Shown: positions 47,130 through 58,086 of the stretch, in pieces
Layout: each line of letters starts with the position of its first letter
Numbering within the stretch: the first letter of the stretch is position 1
Source of the DNA: Rhodobacteraceae bacterium IMCC1335
GTDB taxonomy: Bacteria > Pseudomonadota > Alphaproteobacteria > Rhodobacterales > Rhodobacteraceae
Assembly (NCBI GenBank): GCA_039640495.1
Contig: CP046864.1
Coordinates: 744,001 to 808,000, forward strand
DNA length: 64,000 nucleotides
Reading direction: 5' to 3'
Position numbers and translations under genes: made by a program
Notes under the pieces: generated by a model
Told to the model about the DNA's origin: nothing
The model's input: only the letters and a program-made list of their open reading frames with translations
Databases searched by the model: none

Positions 47130-48005
47130 ATGGCTTTAGATGCTGGCTCCGATATGTCTTTTTCACGCCGTGCGATGAAGGCTGAATTGCTTGATGCGGA
47201 AACTGAATTGAAATTAGCGTACGCGTGGAGAGATCATCGAGATGAGCAAGCGCTTCACCGGCTAATAAACGCTTATATGCGATTGGCTATTTCCATGGCG
47301 GCAAAGTTTAAGCGCTACGGTGCGCCGATGAATGATCTTATTCAAGAGGCAGGTTTAGGCCTTATGAAGGCTGCCGATAAGTTTGATCCGGATCGGGGCG
47401 TGCGGTTCTCGACCTATGCCGTGTGGTGGATCAAAGCCAGCGTGCAGGATTATGTGATGCGCAACTGGTCGATGGTGCGCACAGGCTCGACCAGCAGCCA
47501 AAAATCATTGTTTTTCAACTTGCGCCGTGTACAAGCGCAGCTAGAGCGCGAAGCATCGCAGCGCGGTGATCGGCTTGATCGCCATCAGTTACACCAACTT
47601 ATTGCGACGGAAGTTGGCGTGCCGCTCAACGATGTTGAAATGATGGATGGCCGACTGTCAGGTTCGGATTATTCGCTGAATGCCACGCAGTCCAGCGAGG
47701 ATGAAGGCCGCGAGTGGATTGACACGATCGAAGATGAAGGCGCGCAAACCCAGCATATGTTCGAAGACGAACACGACACGGATCAATTGCGGCAGTGGCT
47801 CTTACAGGCCTTGCACGCCCTGAATGACCGCGAACGGTTCATCGTGCGCGAACGCAAGTTGCAAGAAGAGCCGCGCACGCTAGAAAGTTTGGGCAAAGAG
47901 CTGGGGCTGTCCAAAGAAAGAGTGCGGCAGCTAGAGGCGGCGGCCTTTTCTAAAATGCGCAAATTTCTTGAAAAAAACTCGCAAGAAGTGGTGAGCTTTT
48001 TCTGA
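47130..48005 (+). CDS. rpoH: RNA polymerase sigma-32 factor, RpoHII type
   Basis: A 291-residue sigma-70-family factor. Region 2 is LINAYMRLAISMAAKFKRYGAPMNDLIQEAGLGL with DPDRGVRFSTYAVWWIKASVQDYVM. The RpoH box QKSLFFNLR is at residues 125-133, and region 4 at the end (LGLSKERVRQLEAAAFSKM). The internal sequence and the missing KLLAT-type features point to the second alphaproteobacterial heat-shock sigma, RpoHII, which works under oxidative/singlet oxygen stress. Target candidates in this window include groESL and hsp20, but their promoters look vegetative or unresolved. Confidence 0.9.
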   Translation: MALDAGSDMSFSRRAMKAELLDAETELKLAYAWRDHRDEQALHRLINAYMRLAISMAAKFKRYGAPMNDLIQEAGLGLMKAADKFDPDRGVRFSTYAVWWIKASVQDYVMRNWSMVRTGSTSSQKSLFFNLRRVQAQLEREASQRGDRLDRHQLHQLIATEVGVPLNDVEMMDGRLSGSDYSLNATQSSEDEGREWIDTIEDEGAQTQHMFEDEHDTDQLRQWLLQALHALNDRERFIVRERKLQEEPRTLESLGKELGLSKERVRQLEAAAFSKMRKFLEKNSQEVVSFF

Positions 48006-48185
48006 TCTATTCGCCCCTATTATGCGTCTGTTAGGCGTTTCGTTGCGCAGCGCTTGCTATATGGTGAGGTGGCGGGCGGTTAGGTTTTGTGTTTTAAAAA
48101 GTTGCCGTGATTTTTATCTGAGTGGCTTCCCTTGCGTAGTCGCAAGAGACCTTTTACATAAAGATCTTTAAGGTCTGGAGCGTGA

Positions 48186-49400
48186 ATGTTAAGCTCAAAG
48201 CGCATTTTGTTAATTATCACGGGCGGCATCGCTGCGTATAAATCCTTGGATTTAATACGCAAATTGCGCGCGGCGGGCGCAGCTGTGACCCCTGTTTTGA
48301 CAGGCTCGGCGAAAGAATTCGTGACGCCGCTTTCGGTGGCCGCTCTGGCCGGTGAAACAGTATATTCTGAATTGTTCGATTTAACCTCGGAAGCAGAAAT
48401 GGGCCATATCGAATTATCGCGCAGCGCTGATCTTATTTTGGTCGCGCCTGCCACGGCCGATATGATGGCAAAAATGGCGCAGGGGCGGGCCGATGATCTT
48501 GCCTCTACGCTTATTTTGGCGACGGATACGCCGGTACTGATTGCACCCTCTATGAATGTGCGGATGTGGGAACATTCTGCCACGCAGCGCAATTTACGCC
48601 AGCTTCAGGCCGATGGCGTGAAAATTATCGGGCCCGACGCCGGAGATATGGCCTGTGGTGAATTTGGGCCCGGTCGTATGTCTGAGCCCGTCGATATTCT
48701 GACCGCTGTGCAAATGCATTTTACCCGCGGCCCGCTGACAGGCCAGCGCGTGCTGCTCACGTCCGGCCCAACCCATGAGCCGATTGATCCCGTGCGCTAT
48801 ATTGCGAACCGCTCTTCAGGGCGGCAGGGCAGCGCTATTGCACAAGCCTTGGTCAATCAAGGTGCTGAGGTGGTGTTCATCTCGGGGCCGGCGGCAGCAG
48901 ACCCGCCCCTTGGCGCGCAGATCAAACGCGTTGAAACGGCCTTAGAGATGGCGCAAGCGGTTGAGCAAGCCCTGCCGTGCAACATCGCGATCTTTGTGGC
49001 GGCAGTGGCCGATTATCGTGTAGACATGCCCGGCGAGGAAAAGATCAAGAAACAGGCGGGGGGGCTTTCAACCTTAAGCTTTGTGGAAAATCCCGATATT
49101 TTGGCCTCGGTGGCGCAACGCCGCGACAATCGCCCGGATTTGGTGATCGGCTTTGCGGCTGAAACCGAAGCGCTTGAGAAGAATGCACAGGCAAAACGCA
49201 TGCGAAAGGGCTGTGATTGGCTTTTAGCAAATGATGTTTCAGCCAAAACCGGTATTATGGGGGGCGACGAAAACGCGATTTTGTGCATTGAACAGGCTGG
49301 GGTGGATCAATGGCCCAGAGCTTCAAAGGCGCAAGTGGCGGAGCGTTTGGTGCAAAAGATCATTGACCATGTTGAAAAGGCGTCAACGGCGCATGGTTGA
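48186..49400 (+). CDS. coaBC: Bifunctional phosphopantothenoylcysteine decarboxylase/synthetase
   Basis: A 404-residue fusion for coenzyme A biosynthesis. The N-terminal flavoprotein domain (CoaC) has ITGGIAAYKSLDLIRKLR, catalytic-region ELSRSADLILVAPATADMMAKMA and APSMNVRMWEH. The C-terminal CoaB domain begins with VLLTSGPTHEPIDPVRYIANRSSG and includes AAVADYRV and LANDVS. The dut gene starts inside its stop codon. Confidence 0.96.
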   Translation: MLSSKRILLIITGGIAAYKSLDLIRKLRAAGAAVTPVLTGSAKEFVTPLSVAALAGETVYSELFDLTSEAEMGHIELSRSADLILVAPATADMMAKMAQGRADDLASTLILATDTPVLIAPSMNVRMWEHSATQRNLRQLQADGVKIIGPDAGDMACGEFGPGRMSEPVDILTAVQMHFTRGPLTGQRVLLTSGPTHEPIDPVRYIANRSSGRQGSAIAQALVNQGAEVVFISGPAAADPPLGAQIKRVETALEMAQAVEQALPCNIAIFVAAVADYRVDMPGEEKIKKQAGGLSTLSFVENPDILASVAQRRDNRPDLVIGFAAETEALEKNAQAKRMRKGCDWLLANDVSAKTGIMGGDENAILCIEQAGVDQWPRASKAQVAERLVQKIIDHVEKASTAHG

Positions 49401-49857
49401 GGTCCAATTTGCATGGTCTGAGGGCGCAGATCAAACGCTTGGCGCGCCGTGCTATGAAACTGAAGGTGCAGCCGGTGCAGATATTCGGGCTAATTTAGCG
49501 CCTGATTTGCGCGCAACGGGGATGATTTTGAAGGCCGCCAACCGCCTGCTTGTGCCCACTGGGTTGCACGTTGCCATACCGCCGGGTTTTGAGGTTCAGC
49601 TGCGGCCAAGATCTGGTCTGGCTTTAAAGCATGGGATTACGCTTTTGAACGCACCGGGAACGGTTGACAGCGATTACCGTGGAGAAATCGGTGTGATTTT
49701 GTACAATAGCGGGTCGCAAGCGTTTCTGATTGCACATGGAGATCGGATCGCACAACTGGTCGTGGCGCCCGTCATACAAGCGCGGTTTGTCAATGTAGAC
49801 CAGCTGGCCGGCAGCGAGCGCAATGCGGGCGGCTTTGGGTCTACGGGGCGCAGCTGA
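49393..49857 (+). CDS. dut: Deoxyuridine 5'-triphosphate nucleotidohydrolase
   Basis: A 154-residue trimeric dUTPase. All five motifs are present in order: AGADIRANL; RPRSGLALKHGI; GTVDSDYRGEIGVILYN; GDRIAQLVVAPV; and the C-terminal RNAGGFGSTG arm. It hydrolyses dUTP to dUMP, keeping uracil out of DNA. The ATG at 49393 overlaps the coaBC stop by eight bases, a common coaBC-dut coupling. Confidence 0.95.
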   Translation: MVEVQFAWSEGADQTLGAPCYETEGAAGADIRANLAPDLRATGMILKAANRLLVPTGLHVAIPPGFEVQLRPRSGLALKHGITLLNAPGTVDSDYRGEIGVILYNSGSQAFLIAHGDRIAQLVVAPVIQARFVNVDQLAGSERNAGGFGSTGRS

Positions 49858-50903
49858 TGCTTTGGCTGATTATTTTAGCGCTGGGGTTTTGGGTTTTTGG
49901 CGCACGCTTGAAAGTGCCATCTGAAGTGCGGTTCTGGGTGATTGCAGCGCTTTATGCGGCATTAATACTTGCCCATTTGGTTTTGCCAGATCAGCATCCC
50001 TTAATTCTGGCGACGGGTGGTTCTGTCGCTCCCTTAGCCTTGTTGGGTGGGTTTATCGGTCTTATTTTAATCTATCGGCTGGGATTGCGGGCCTTGCGGC
50101 GGCGCGCGGAACGCGCGCAAAGCGCAGGGGCGAGCACGCCTGGCCAATCGGACAAGTTTAACGCCACAGAGTTAGAGCGGTATGCGCGTCACATCATGTT
50201 GCGCGAAATTGGCGGTGTTGGACAAAAAAAGTTTAAGCAAGCAAAAATCCTGGTCATCGGGGCTGGGGGGCTGGGGGCACCGGCTTTGCAATATTTGGCC
50301 GCGTCTGGGGTTGGAACGATTGGCGTGATTGATGATGATTTGGTGGAAAATTCAAATTTGCAACGACAGGTTATCCACCAAGATGCCGCGATTGGTACGC
50401 CAAAGGTGTTTTCGGCGCAAACAATGATGCTGGCGCAAAACCCTTATATCGATATACGCCCCTATCACCGCCGCTTCACCCAGGATATCGCTGCCGAGTT
50501 ATGCGGCGAGTTTGATCTGCTATTGGATGGCAGCGATAATTTTGACACCCGCTATTTGGCCAATGAAACGGCAGTGGCGTTGGGAATGCCTCTGATTTCT
50601 GGGGCGTTAAGCCAATGGGAGGGGCAAGTTGCGGTGTTTGATCCCAAAACCTTTGGCCCCTGCTATGCTTGTGTTTTTCCCTCTGCTCCGGCGGAAGGTT
50701 TGGCGCCCAGCTGTGCAGAAGCTGGCGTTTTCGCGCCGCTTCCGGGCGTGGTTGGGGCGATGATGGCCGCAGAGGCGCTGAAGCTGCTAAGTGATGCTGG
50801 CACGGCGCTGCGGGGGGATATGCTGATCTATGATGCGCTGTATGGTGAGACGAGAAAGCTAAAAATGACGCCCCGCACGAACTGCGCGATCTGCGGTGGT
50901 TAA
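49857..50903 (+). CDS. Membrane-anchored E1-like (MoeB/ThiF/HesA) adenylyltransferase
   Basis: A 348-residue protein made of about three N-terminal hydrophobic segments (residues 2-20, 25-45, 58-80) joined to a MoeB/ThiF-type domain. The ATP loop is GAGGLGAPALQYLAASGVG (about 138-156), preceded by YARHIMLREIGGVGQKKF. The conserved DGSDNFDTRYL and GALSQWEGQVAVF follow, and two CxxC pairs (CYAC and CAIC) form a zinc site. No C-terminal rhodanese domain is present. E1-like enzymes adenylate the C-terminus of sulfur carriers MoaD or ThiS. The start overlaps the dut stop by one base. The membrane part is unusual for MoeB. Confidence 0.87.
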   Translation: MLWLIILALGFWVFGARLKVPSEVRFWVIAALYAALILAHLVLPDQHPLILATGGSVAPLALLGGFIGLILIYRLGLRALRRRAERAQSAGASTPGQSDKFNATELERYARHIMLREIGGVGQKKFKQAKILVIGAGGLGAPALQYLAASGVGTIGVIDDDLVENSNLQRQVIHQDAAIGTPKVFSAQTMMLAQNPYIDIRPYHRRFTQDIAAELCGEFDLLLDGSDNFDTRYLANETAVALGMPLISGALSQWEGQVAVFDPKTFGPCYACVFPSAPAEGLAPSCAEAGVFAPLPGVVGAMMAAEALKLLSDAGTALRGDMLIYDALYGETRKLKMTPRTNCAICGG

Positions 50904-50989
50904 ATGCTTGCTCGACAGCGCGCGCGCCATTGGGGCTTTGGTTTGGCGCCGGGTCTATGCTGCGATGATTTTTTGAAGGAAAAAAGAAT

Positions 50990-53014
50990 ATGAGCAACCC
51001 CCTTTTATCTGACTGGACTGGCGCCTTTGGCCTAGCGCCTTTTGCTGAAATTTCTGATGCTGATTTTGCGCCAGCTTTCGAAACGGCTTTGGCAGAAGAT
51101 CTCGCTGAAACCTTAGCGATTGCGAATAACCCCCAAATCCCCAGTTTTGCCAATACCATTGAGGCATTGGCCGCAACAGGCAAAGCGTTACATCAGGTAT
51201 TATCGGTGTTCTATACCCTCTCAGGGGCCGATAGTAACGCTGAACGCGAGGCGTTGATGCGAGAGTTTTCCCCCAAACTCTCTGCGCATAGTTCCGAAAT
51301 CTATGCAAATAAAGCGCTGTTCGGCCGTATTGATCGGCTTTGGAACAGCCGCGCCGAATTGGATCTTTCAGAGGAACAGCAGCGCGTCTTGATGCTGACG
51401 CATCGCAATTTCATTCGTGCCGGCGCTGCGTTGAGCGGTACGGCCGAGCTGCGTATGAAAGAAATCAAATCGCGTTTGGCTGTAATAGGTACCGAGTTTT
51501 CGCAAAATCTTTTGCATGATGAGCGTAGCTGGCATTTGGAATTGGGGCCTGAAGATTTAAACGGCCTGCCAGAGTTTTTGATTGATGCGGCCAAGGCCGC
51601 GGGCGTTGAGCGAGGTGTTGAAGCGCCAATTGTGACTTTGTCGCGATCGATTATTGTGCCGTTTTTACAATTCTCTGCGCAGCGCGACTTGCGCAAAAAG
51701 GCTTATCAGGCCTGGGCGGCGCGCGGCGCGCATGCCGGCGCTCATGATAACCGATCCTTGGCCTTGGAAATGCTTGTCCTGCGCCAAGAGATGGCAGAGC
51801 TTTTGGGATATCCTGATTTTGCGTCTTTCAAACTTGAGACTGAAATGGCGAAGACGCCAGAAAATGTGTTAAAATTGCTTAAAGACGTCTGGCAACCGGC
51901 GAAGGCCCGTGCCGAACAGGATGCAGGCGTTTTGCAGGAGATGATGCGCGCAGAAGGCGTTAATGGCGATTTGGAAAAATGGGATTGGCGCTATTATGCC
52001 GAAAAACGCCGCGGTGCAGAATTCGATTTGGACGAGGCGCAATTAAAACCCTATTTCCAACTGGATCAGATGATCGCCGCCGCGTTTGACTGCGCGAACC
52101 GTTTATTCGGGTTAAGTTTCGAAGAAGTGAAACTGCCGCTCTATCATTCGGATTGCCGCGCGTGGGAGGTGCGCCGCGATGGCGCGCATGTGGCGCTATT
52201 CATTGGCGATTATTTTGCGCGGGGCTCAAAACGCTCGGGGGCTTGGTGCAGCGCGATGCGCGCTCAGGCAAAATTCCCAAAAGCGCAAGCGCCGATCGTG
52301 ATCAACGTGTGCAATTTTGCCAAAAGCGATCCTGCGTTGCTGTCTTATGATGATGCGCGCACTTTATTTCATGAATTTGGCCATGCTTTGCATCAGATGC
52401 TGTCCAACGTAACTTATGAGATGATTTCTGGCACTTCAGTGCCCCGAGATTTTGTGGAATTGCCCAGCCAGCTTTATGAGCATTGGCTTGATGTGCCTGA
52501 AGTCTTGGCAAAATTTGCAACGCATGCCGAAACAGGCTCGGCAATGCCGCAAGACTTGCTTGAAAAAGTTTTGGCCGCGGCCACCTATGATATGGGGTTC
52601 CAAACCGTTGAATATGTGGCATCTGCGATGGTAGATTTGTTTTATCATACCGGTGATATACCAACTGACATCATGCGGCGGCAGACAGATATTCTTGATC
52701 AAATTAATATGCCCAAAGCGATTGGAATGCGCCATGCAACACCGCAATTCGCCCATGTATTTTCAGGGGGGTATTATGCCAGCGCCTATTACAGCTATAT
52801 GTGGTCTGAAGTGATGGATGCCGATGCATTTGCCGCGTTTGAGGAAAAAGGAGACCCGTTTGACCAAAGTTTGGCGCAATCGCTTGAAGAAAATATCCTA
52901 GCCGCGGGTGGCTCGAAAGATCCCGAACTTCTTTATCAGGCCTATCGGGGGCGTCTGCCGGGGGTGCAAGCGCTTTTGCAGGGGCGCGGATTGGTATCAA
53001 AAGCCTTAATTTGA
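50990..53014 (+). CDS. M3-family oligopeptidase (PrlC/oligopeptidase A-like)
   Basis: A 674-residue zinc metallopeptidase. The metal-binding HEFGH (in TLFHEFGHALHQML) is at about residue 460, with the third ligand Glu in DFVELPSQLYEHW 25 residues on. The C-terminal YYSYMWSEVMDADAFAAF is typical of M3A peptidases. It digests short peptides in the cytosol, finishing protein breakdown. Peptidyl-dipeptidase Dcp is an alternative, as the families are hard to separate by eye. Single gene; the promoter of groESL follows. Confidence 0.92.
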   Translation: MSNPLLSDWTGAFGLAPFAEISDADFAPAFETALAEDLAETLAIANNPQIPSFANTIEALAATGKALHQVLSVFYTLSGADSNAEREALMREFSPKLSAHSSEIYANKALFGRIDRLWNSRAELDLSEEQQRVLMLTHRNFIRAGAALSGTAELRMKEIKSRLAVIGTEFSQNLLHDERSWHLELGPEDLNGLPEFLIDAAKAAGVERGVEAPIVTLSRSIIVPFLQFSAQRDLRKKAYQAWAARGAHAGAHDNRSLALEMLVLRQEMAELLGYPDFASFKLETEMAKTPENVLKLLKDVWQPAKARAEQDAGVLQEMMRAEGVNGDLEKWDWRYYAEKRRGAEFDLDEAQLKPYFQLDQMIAAAFDCANRLFGLSFEEVKLPLYHSDCRAWEVRRDGAHVALFIGDYFARGSKRSGAWCSAMRAQAKFPKAQAPIVINVCNFAKSDPALLSYDDARTLFHEFGHALHQMLSNVTYEMISGTSVPRDFVELPSQLYEHWLDVPEVLAKFATHAETGSAMPQDLLEKVLAAATYDMGFQTVEYVASAMVDLFYHTGDIPTDIMRRQTDILDQINMPKAIGMRHATPQFAHVFSGGYYASAYYSYMWSEVMDADAFAAFEEKGDPFDQSLAQSLEENILAAGGSKDPELLYQAYRGRLPGVQALLQGRGLVSKALI

Positions 53015-53097
53015 AAGCGTTTTGCCAAAAATCGATTGCGCTCGACGCTGCGTATAAAAAAAACCTGAATTTGGATAAAAATTTGTAGTGGGCGTGG

Positions 53098-53126
53098 TTG
53101 ACTCTGTAGAGGTCGCTCCTTACATG
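53098..53126 (+). promoter_or_regulatory. Vegetative promoter of groESL
   Basis: A -35 TTGACT (53098-53103) and a -10 TACATG (53121-53126) are separated by exactly 17 bases. The predicted transcription start falls directly before or in the CIRCE element at 53134, the classic layout for HrcA repression. Confidence 0.65.
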
Positions 53127-53133
53127 ACGTCTG

Positions 53134-53160
53134 TTGGCACTCACGCTAGGTGAGTGCTAA
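53134..53160. promoter_or_regulatory. CIRCE element (HrcA operator) of groESL
   Basis: TTGGCACTC-N9-GAGTGCTAA matches the CIRCE consensus TTAGCACTC-N9-GAGTGCTAA with a single mismatch. It lies 46 bases before the groES ATG. HrcA binds CIRCE to repress chaperonin genes at normal temperature; hrcA itself is not in the window. Confidence 0.92.
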
Positions 53161-53206
53161 TGGCCTGCGAAGGTCAACTCTAATTTGAGCGTAAGGAGCC
53201 TAAGAG

Positions 53207-53494
53207 ATGGCATTAAAACCGCTTCACGACCGCGTTCTGGTCCGTCGCCTTGAAGGCGATGAAAAAACTTCTGGCGGATTGATCATTCCAGATAGTGCAA
53301 AAGAAAAGCCTGCTGAAGGCGTTGTAATCGCTTGCGGTGAGGGTGCTCGCAAAGACAGCGGCGAATTGATCGCAATGGCGGTCAGCAATGGCGATAAAAT
53401 TTTGTTTGGTAAATGGTCAGGTACAGAAGTTACCGTAGATGGCGAAGAGCTGTTGATCATGAAAGAAAGCGATATTTTGGGCGTTCTGTCCTAA
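53207..53494 (+). CDS. groES: Co-chaperonin GroES
   Basis: A 95-residue protein, usual for GroES. It begins [33 protein letters not shown], with the mobile GroEL-binding loop near residues 18-32. It forms the heptameric lid of the GroEL folding chamber. AAGGAG lies eight bases before the ATG. It is the first gene of the CIRCE-controlled groESL operon. Confidence 0.98.
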   Translation: MALKPLHDRVLVRRLEGDEKTSGGLIIPDSAKEKPAEGVVIACGEGARKDSGELIAMAVSNGDKILFGKWSGTEVTVDGEELLIMKESDILGVLS

Positions 53495-53523
53495 ATCGCA
53501 CTCCCCTAATTTCAATTTATTAA

Positions 53524-55194
<1,671 letters not shown>

Positions 55195-55219
55195 GCTGCT
55201 TAAACGCAAAAAAGAATGG

Positions 55220-55250
55220 GGCCCAGCTATGTAGCTGGGCCTTTTTTTTT
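55220..55250 (+). terminator. Intrinsic terminator of groESL
   Basis: Perfect 10-bp stem GGCCCAGCTA-TG-TAGCTGGGCC followed by a run of nine T residues. It lies 26 bases after the groEL stop. Confidence 0.95.
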
Positions 55251-55301
55251 GCCCCGACTTGCGCTAGGGCCTATAAAGCTGAGCGGTTGAGGAAAACTTG
55301 G

Positions 55302-56189
55302 ATGCGTTTATTTTTACTCACCACAGTGACGATGCTGGCATTTGGGGCCAACTCAGTTTTGAATCGAGCGGCGCTTGCGCCCGAACTTGGAGCTGAGCGG
55401 CTTGAGCCCTGGGTTTTTGCCGCGATACGTTTACTGTCGGGGGCGCTTTGTTTGCTGCTGTTGATTGGGTGGCGCGATAAGCGGTTCCAGATTCCAGATT
55501 TCAATTTTTGGGGTGTGATCAGCCTGAGCGTATACGCGGTTGCATTTTCGCTGGCTTATATTTCGCTGCAAACAGGGATTGGCGCTTTGATCCTTTTTGG
55601 CGTGATCCAGCTTGTGATGTTTGCAGGCGCATTGATTAAAAAAGAGCATCTGTCAGCGCGAAAATGGATTGGCGCTTCGATCGCTTGCACGGGTTTGGTC
55701 TGGCTGCTTTGGCCGATGCAGCCCGTTGGCATTGATCCATGGGGCGCTGCGCTGATGCTGGCAGCCGGTATCGGCTGGGGGGTGTATTCGCTGTTGGGGC
55801 GCGCAAGCCTTGATGCTTTGGCCGATACCGGCGCTAATTTCTTTTATACAGGGTTTTTTGCGGCGGCCGTCTTATATCTGCTTCCTGCGCAGATTAGCCT
55901 ATACGGGGGTGTTCTGGCGGTGGCCTCCGGCGCGGTGACGTCAGCAATGGGCTATGCGCTTTGGTATTCAATATTGCCGCGTTTATCTACTGCAGTGGCG
56001 GGGATAGCGCAGTTAAGCGTGCCGGTTTTGGCAGCGTTCGGCGGCATGGTGTTTTTAACCGAAGCCGTGACTTGGCAGTTTATCCTTGCTAGCGTGGTGG
56101 TCTTGGGCGGTATTGGCTTTGCAACCTGGTCTTTTGATGCAGAGGGCAAAGGCGGTGATCGCGTATCTACCGCCACGAGGGCAAAATGA
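55302..56189 (+). CDS. EamA-family drug/metabolite transporter (DMT)
   Basis: A 295-residue inner-membrane protein with about ten helices in two EamA repeats. The first has [16 protein letters not shown] and the second [15 protein letters not shown]. The substrate of this exporter superfamily member is unknown. I use the ATG at 55302; a TTG at 55287 is in frame. Its stop overlaps the next gene by four bases. Confidence 0.82.
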   Translation: MRLFLLTTVTMLAFGANSVLNRAALAPELGAERLEPWVFAAIRLLSGALCLLLLIGWRDKRFQIPDFNFWGVISLSVYAVAFSLAYISLQTGIGALILFGVIQLVMFAGALIKKEHLSARKWIGASIACTGLVWLLWPMQPVGIDPWGAALMLAAGIGWGVYSLLGRASLDALADTGANFFYTGFFAAAVLYLLPAQISLYGGVLAVASGAVTSAMGYALWYSILPRLSTAVAGIAQLSVPVLAAFGGMVFLTEAVTWQFILASVVVLGGIGFATWSFDAEGKGGDRVSTATRAK

Positions 56190-56911
56190 TCCGGTATCTT
56201 TTTCTCTTTACGATGGGGTTCATACAGCCGGTTTCCGCAGATTGTGTGGTGTTGTTGCATGGGTTGGGACGGTCGGCGTTTTCGCTGGTGTTGCTGGAAG
56301 AGGTGTTGCAGCGGCACGGGTATAAAACGGTAAAAGTAAATTATCCCTCAAAAAAACAAACTATTCAGGCTTTGTCTGATTATGCATTGCCGCAGGGGTT
56401 TGCCGCCTGTGGAACCGCAAAAACCCATTTGGTAACGCATTCCATGGGGGGCATCTTGGCCCGTTATTGGCTGGCCCATCAAACCCCCGAGAATCTTGGC
56501 CGCGTGGTTATGCTGGCACCGCCCAATCAGGGCAGTGAGTTGGTTGATATTTTGGGGCCCTTACCGCCTTTTGAGTGGATCAATGGCCCGGCGGGGGCGC
56601 AATTGGGGACCGATGGTTTGGTATTGAGCTTGCCCGCGGTCACGTTTGATTTGGGAATTATTGCCGGATCTCACACGCTAAACCCTGCGTATTCCGCGCT
56701 AATTGATGGGGCGGATGACGGGAAAGTATCGGTTGCAGCTACCAAGGTTGAAGGGATGCGCGATCATATCATCCTGCCAGTCACGCATACATTCATCATG
56801 AATACCCCAAATGTTTTGGCGCAAACGCTTGTTTATCTTGAAACGGGCCGGTTTGATCCTGAGATGAGTGATCTTGAGGCGTTGCAAAACGTGCTGATTT
56901 ATGAGCGGTAG
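56186..56911 (+). CDS. Exported alpha/beta hydrolase (lipase-like)
   Basis: A 241-residue protein with a short signal peptide ([17 protein letters not shown]). The mature part shows [10 protein letters not shown] (oxyanion loop HG), the nucleophile elbow THSMGG with Ser at about residue 92, and a candidate His in LPVTHTFIM near residue 200. It resembles PGAP1/lipase-type hydrolases in the periplasm. Its 3' end overlaps phnM by 11 bases, and its start overlaps the DMT gene, so the three are transcribed together. Confidence 0.8.
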   Translation: MIRYLFLFTMGFIQPVSADCVVLLHGLGRSAFSLVLLEEVLQRHGYKTVKVNYPSKKQTIQALSDYALPQGFAACGTAKTHLVTHSMGGILARYWLAHQTPENLGRVVMLAPPNQGSELVDILGPLPPFEWINGPAGAQLGTDGLVLSLPAVTFDLGIIAGSHTLNPAYSALIDGADDGKVSVAATKVEGMRDHIILPVTHTFIMNTPNVLAQTLVYLETGRFDPEMSDLEALQNVLIYER

Positions 56912-58064
56912 TTCTTTCTCTTTTTACAATGCCGATATTTTAACGCCAACGGGCGTGGCGCGGGCACCTTTGCACATTGAAAAGGGCGCCGTGGCGAGCG
57001 CCCCGCAAAGCGTTGCATTTGATCTTGACGGATTTCTTGTGCTGCCGGGGATTATTGATCTGCATGGCGATGGGTTTGAGCGCCATCTTGCGCCAAGGCG
57101 GGGTGCGGTGAAAAATTTGCAAACAGGATTTTCTGCCGTGCAATCTGAATTGGCGGCGCATGGGATTACCACAGCGTGTCTGGCGCAGTTTTACAGCTGG
57201 GAAGGGGGTATGCGCGGCCCCGAATTCGCTGAAAAATTCTTGCAGGCCTTGCAATGTTTTCAACAAAGCAGCCCGTTAACCTTGCGCGCGCAGTTGCGCT
57301 TTGAAACGCATATGTTGGATCATTATGAGCGTTTTGCGGATTTGTGCACTAGGTTCCAAGTGCCCTATATCGTGTTCAATGATCATCTTCCCCATGCGGC
57401 ACTGGCGGCAGGAAAACGCCCCCCCCGATTGACGGGTCAGGCCTTAAAAAGTGGCCGCAATCCAGATGCGCATCTGGCGTTGTTAAAGCAGATGCATGAC
57501 GCCCATGGCCAAGTTCCTGCCGCGCTGTTGCGTTTAAGAACGCTGCTCAGCGCGCATACGATACTGGGCAGCCATGATGACCGCAGCGCTCAGCAGCGCC
57601 AGAATTGGGCGCAGATGGGCGTTTCGATTTGTGAATTTCCGGAAACTTATGAGGTTGCAAAACTAGCCAATGCTCTTGGTTCGCCGGTGGTAATGGGTGC
57701 GCCAAATTTGTTACGGGGTGGATCGCATAAAGGCAATATCAGCGTTGCGACCTTGTTGGCAGAGGGGCTTTGCGACGCTTTGGCCTCGGATTACCATTAC
57801 CCATCGCTTTGCCACGCGGCGCTAAGCTTAGAGGCTGATATTGGCATCGCCAAGGCTTGGGCGCTGATCTCCTCGCGGCCTGCCAAGATTCTGGGCCTCG
57901 GTGATCGGGGGCATCTGGCCCTTGGCCAACGGGCTGATATGGTGGTTTTGGATCGACGCAGTCATGCAGTCGAAGGCACGTTTGCGCAGGGTCGACCTGT
58001 ACATCTTACAGGGGGTTTGGCGGCAAGGATGACGGGGCTCGTGTCAGGTGACGCGCACTCCTAG
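56901..58064 (+). CDS. phnM: PhnM-type alpha-D-ribose-1-methylphosphonate 5-triphosphate diphosphatase
   Basis: A 387-residue amidohydrolase-superfamily enzyme. The metal motif HGDGFERH (in [19 protein letters not shown]) is at about residue 51, and [27 protein letters not shown] and LGSHDDR follow as in PhnM. The C-terminus [16 protein letters not shown] is typical of the fold. In C-P lyase it trims ribose methylphosphonate triphosphate. None of the other phn genes are here, so either the rest is elsewhere or this copy has another use. Start 56901 overlaps the hydrolase gene. Confidence 0.85.
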   Translation: MSGSSFSFYNADILTPTGVARAPLHIEKGAVASAPQSVAFDLDGFLVLPGIIDLHGDGFERHLAPRRGAVKNLQTGFSAVQSELAAHGITTACLAQFYSWEGGMRGPEFAEKFLQALQCFQQSSPLTLRAQLRFETHMLDHYERFADLCTRFQVPYIVFNDHLPHAALAAGKRPPRLTGQALKSGRNPDAHLALLKQMHDAHGQVPAALLRLRTLLSAHTILGSHDDRSAQQRQNWAQMGVSICEFPETYEVAKLANALGSPVVMGAPNLLRGGSHKGNISVATLLAEGLCDALASDYHYPSLCHAALSLEADIGIAKAWALISSRPAKILGLGDRGHLALGQRADMVVLDRRSHAVEGTFAQGRPVHLTGGLAARMTGLVSGDAHS

Positions 58065-58086
58065 CGGCCTTTCGCCCATCGGCGCG

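Noticed and set aside
48080..48592. 170-codon minus frame antisense to coaBC
   Set aside because: It lies fully over the N-terminal coaBC region, shows no domain, and is a mirror of conserved codons.
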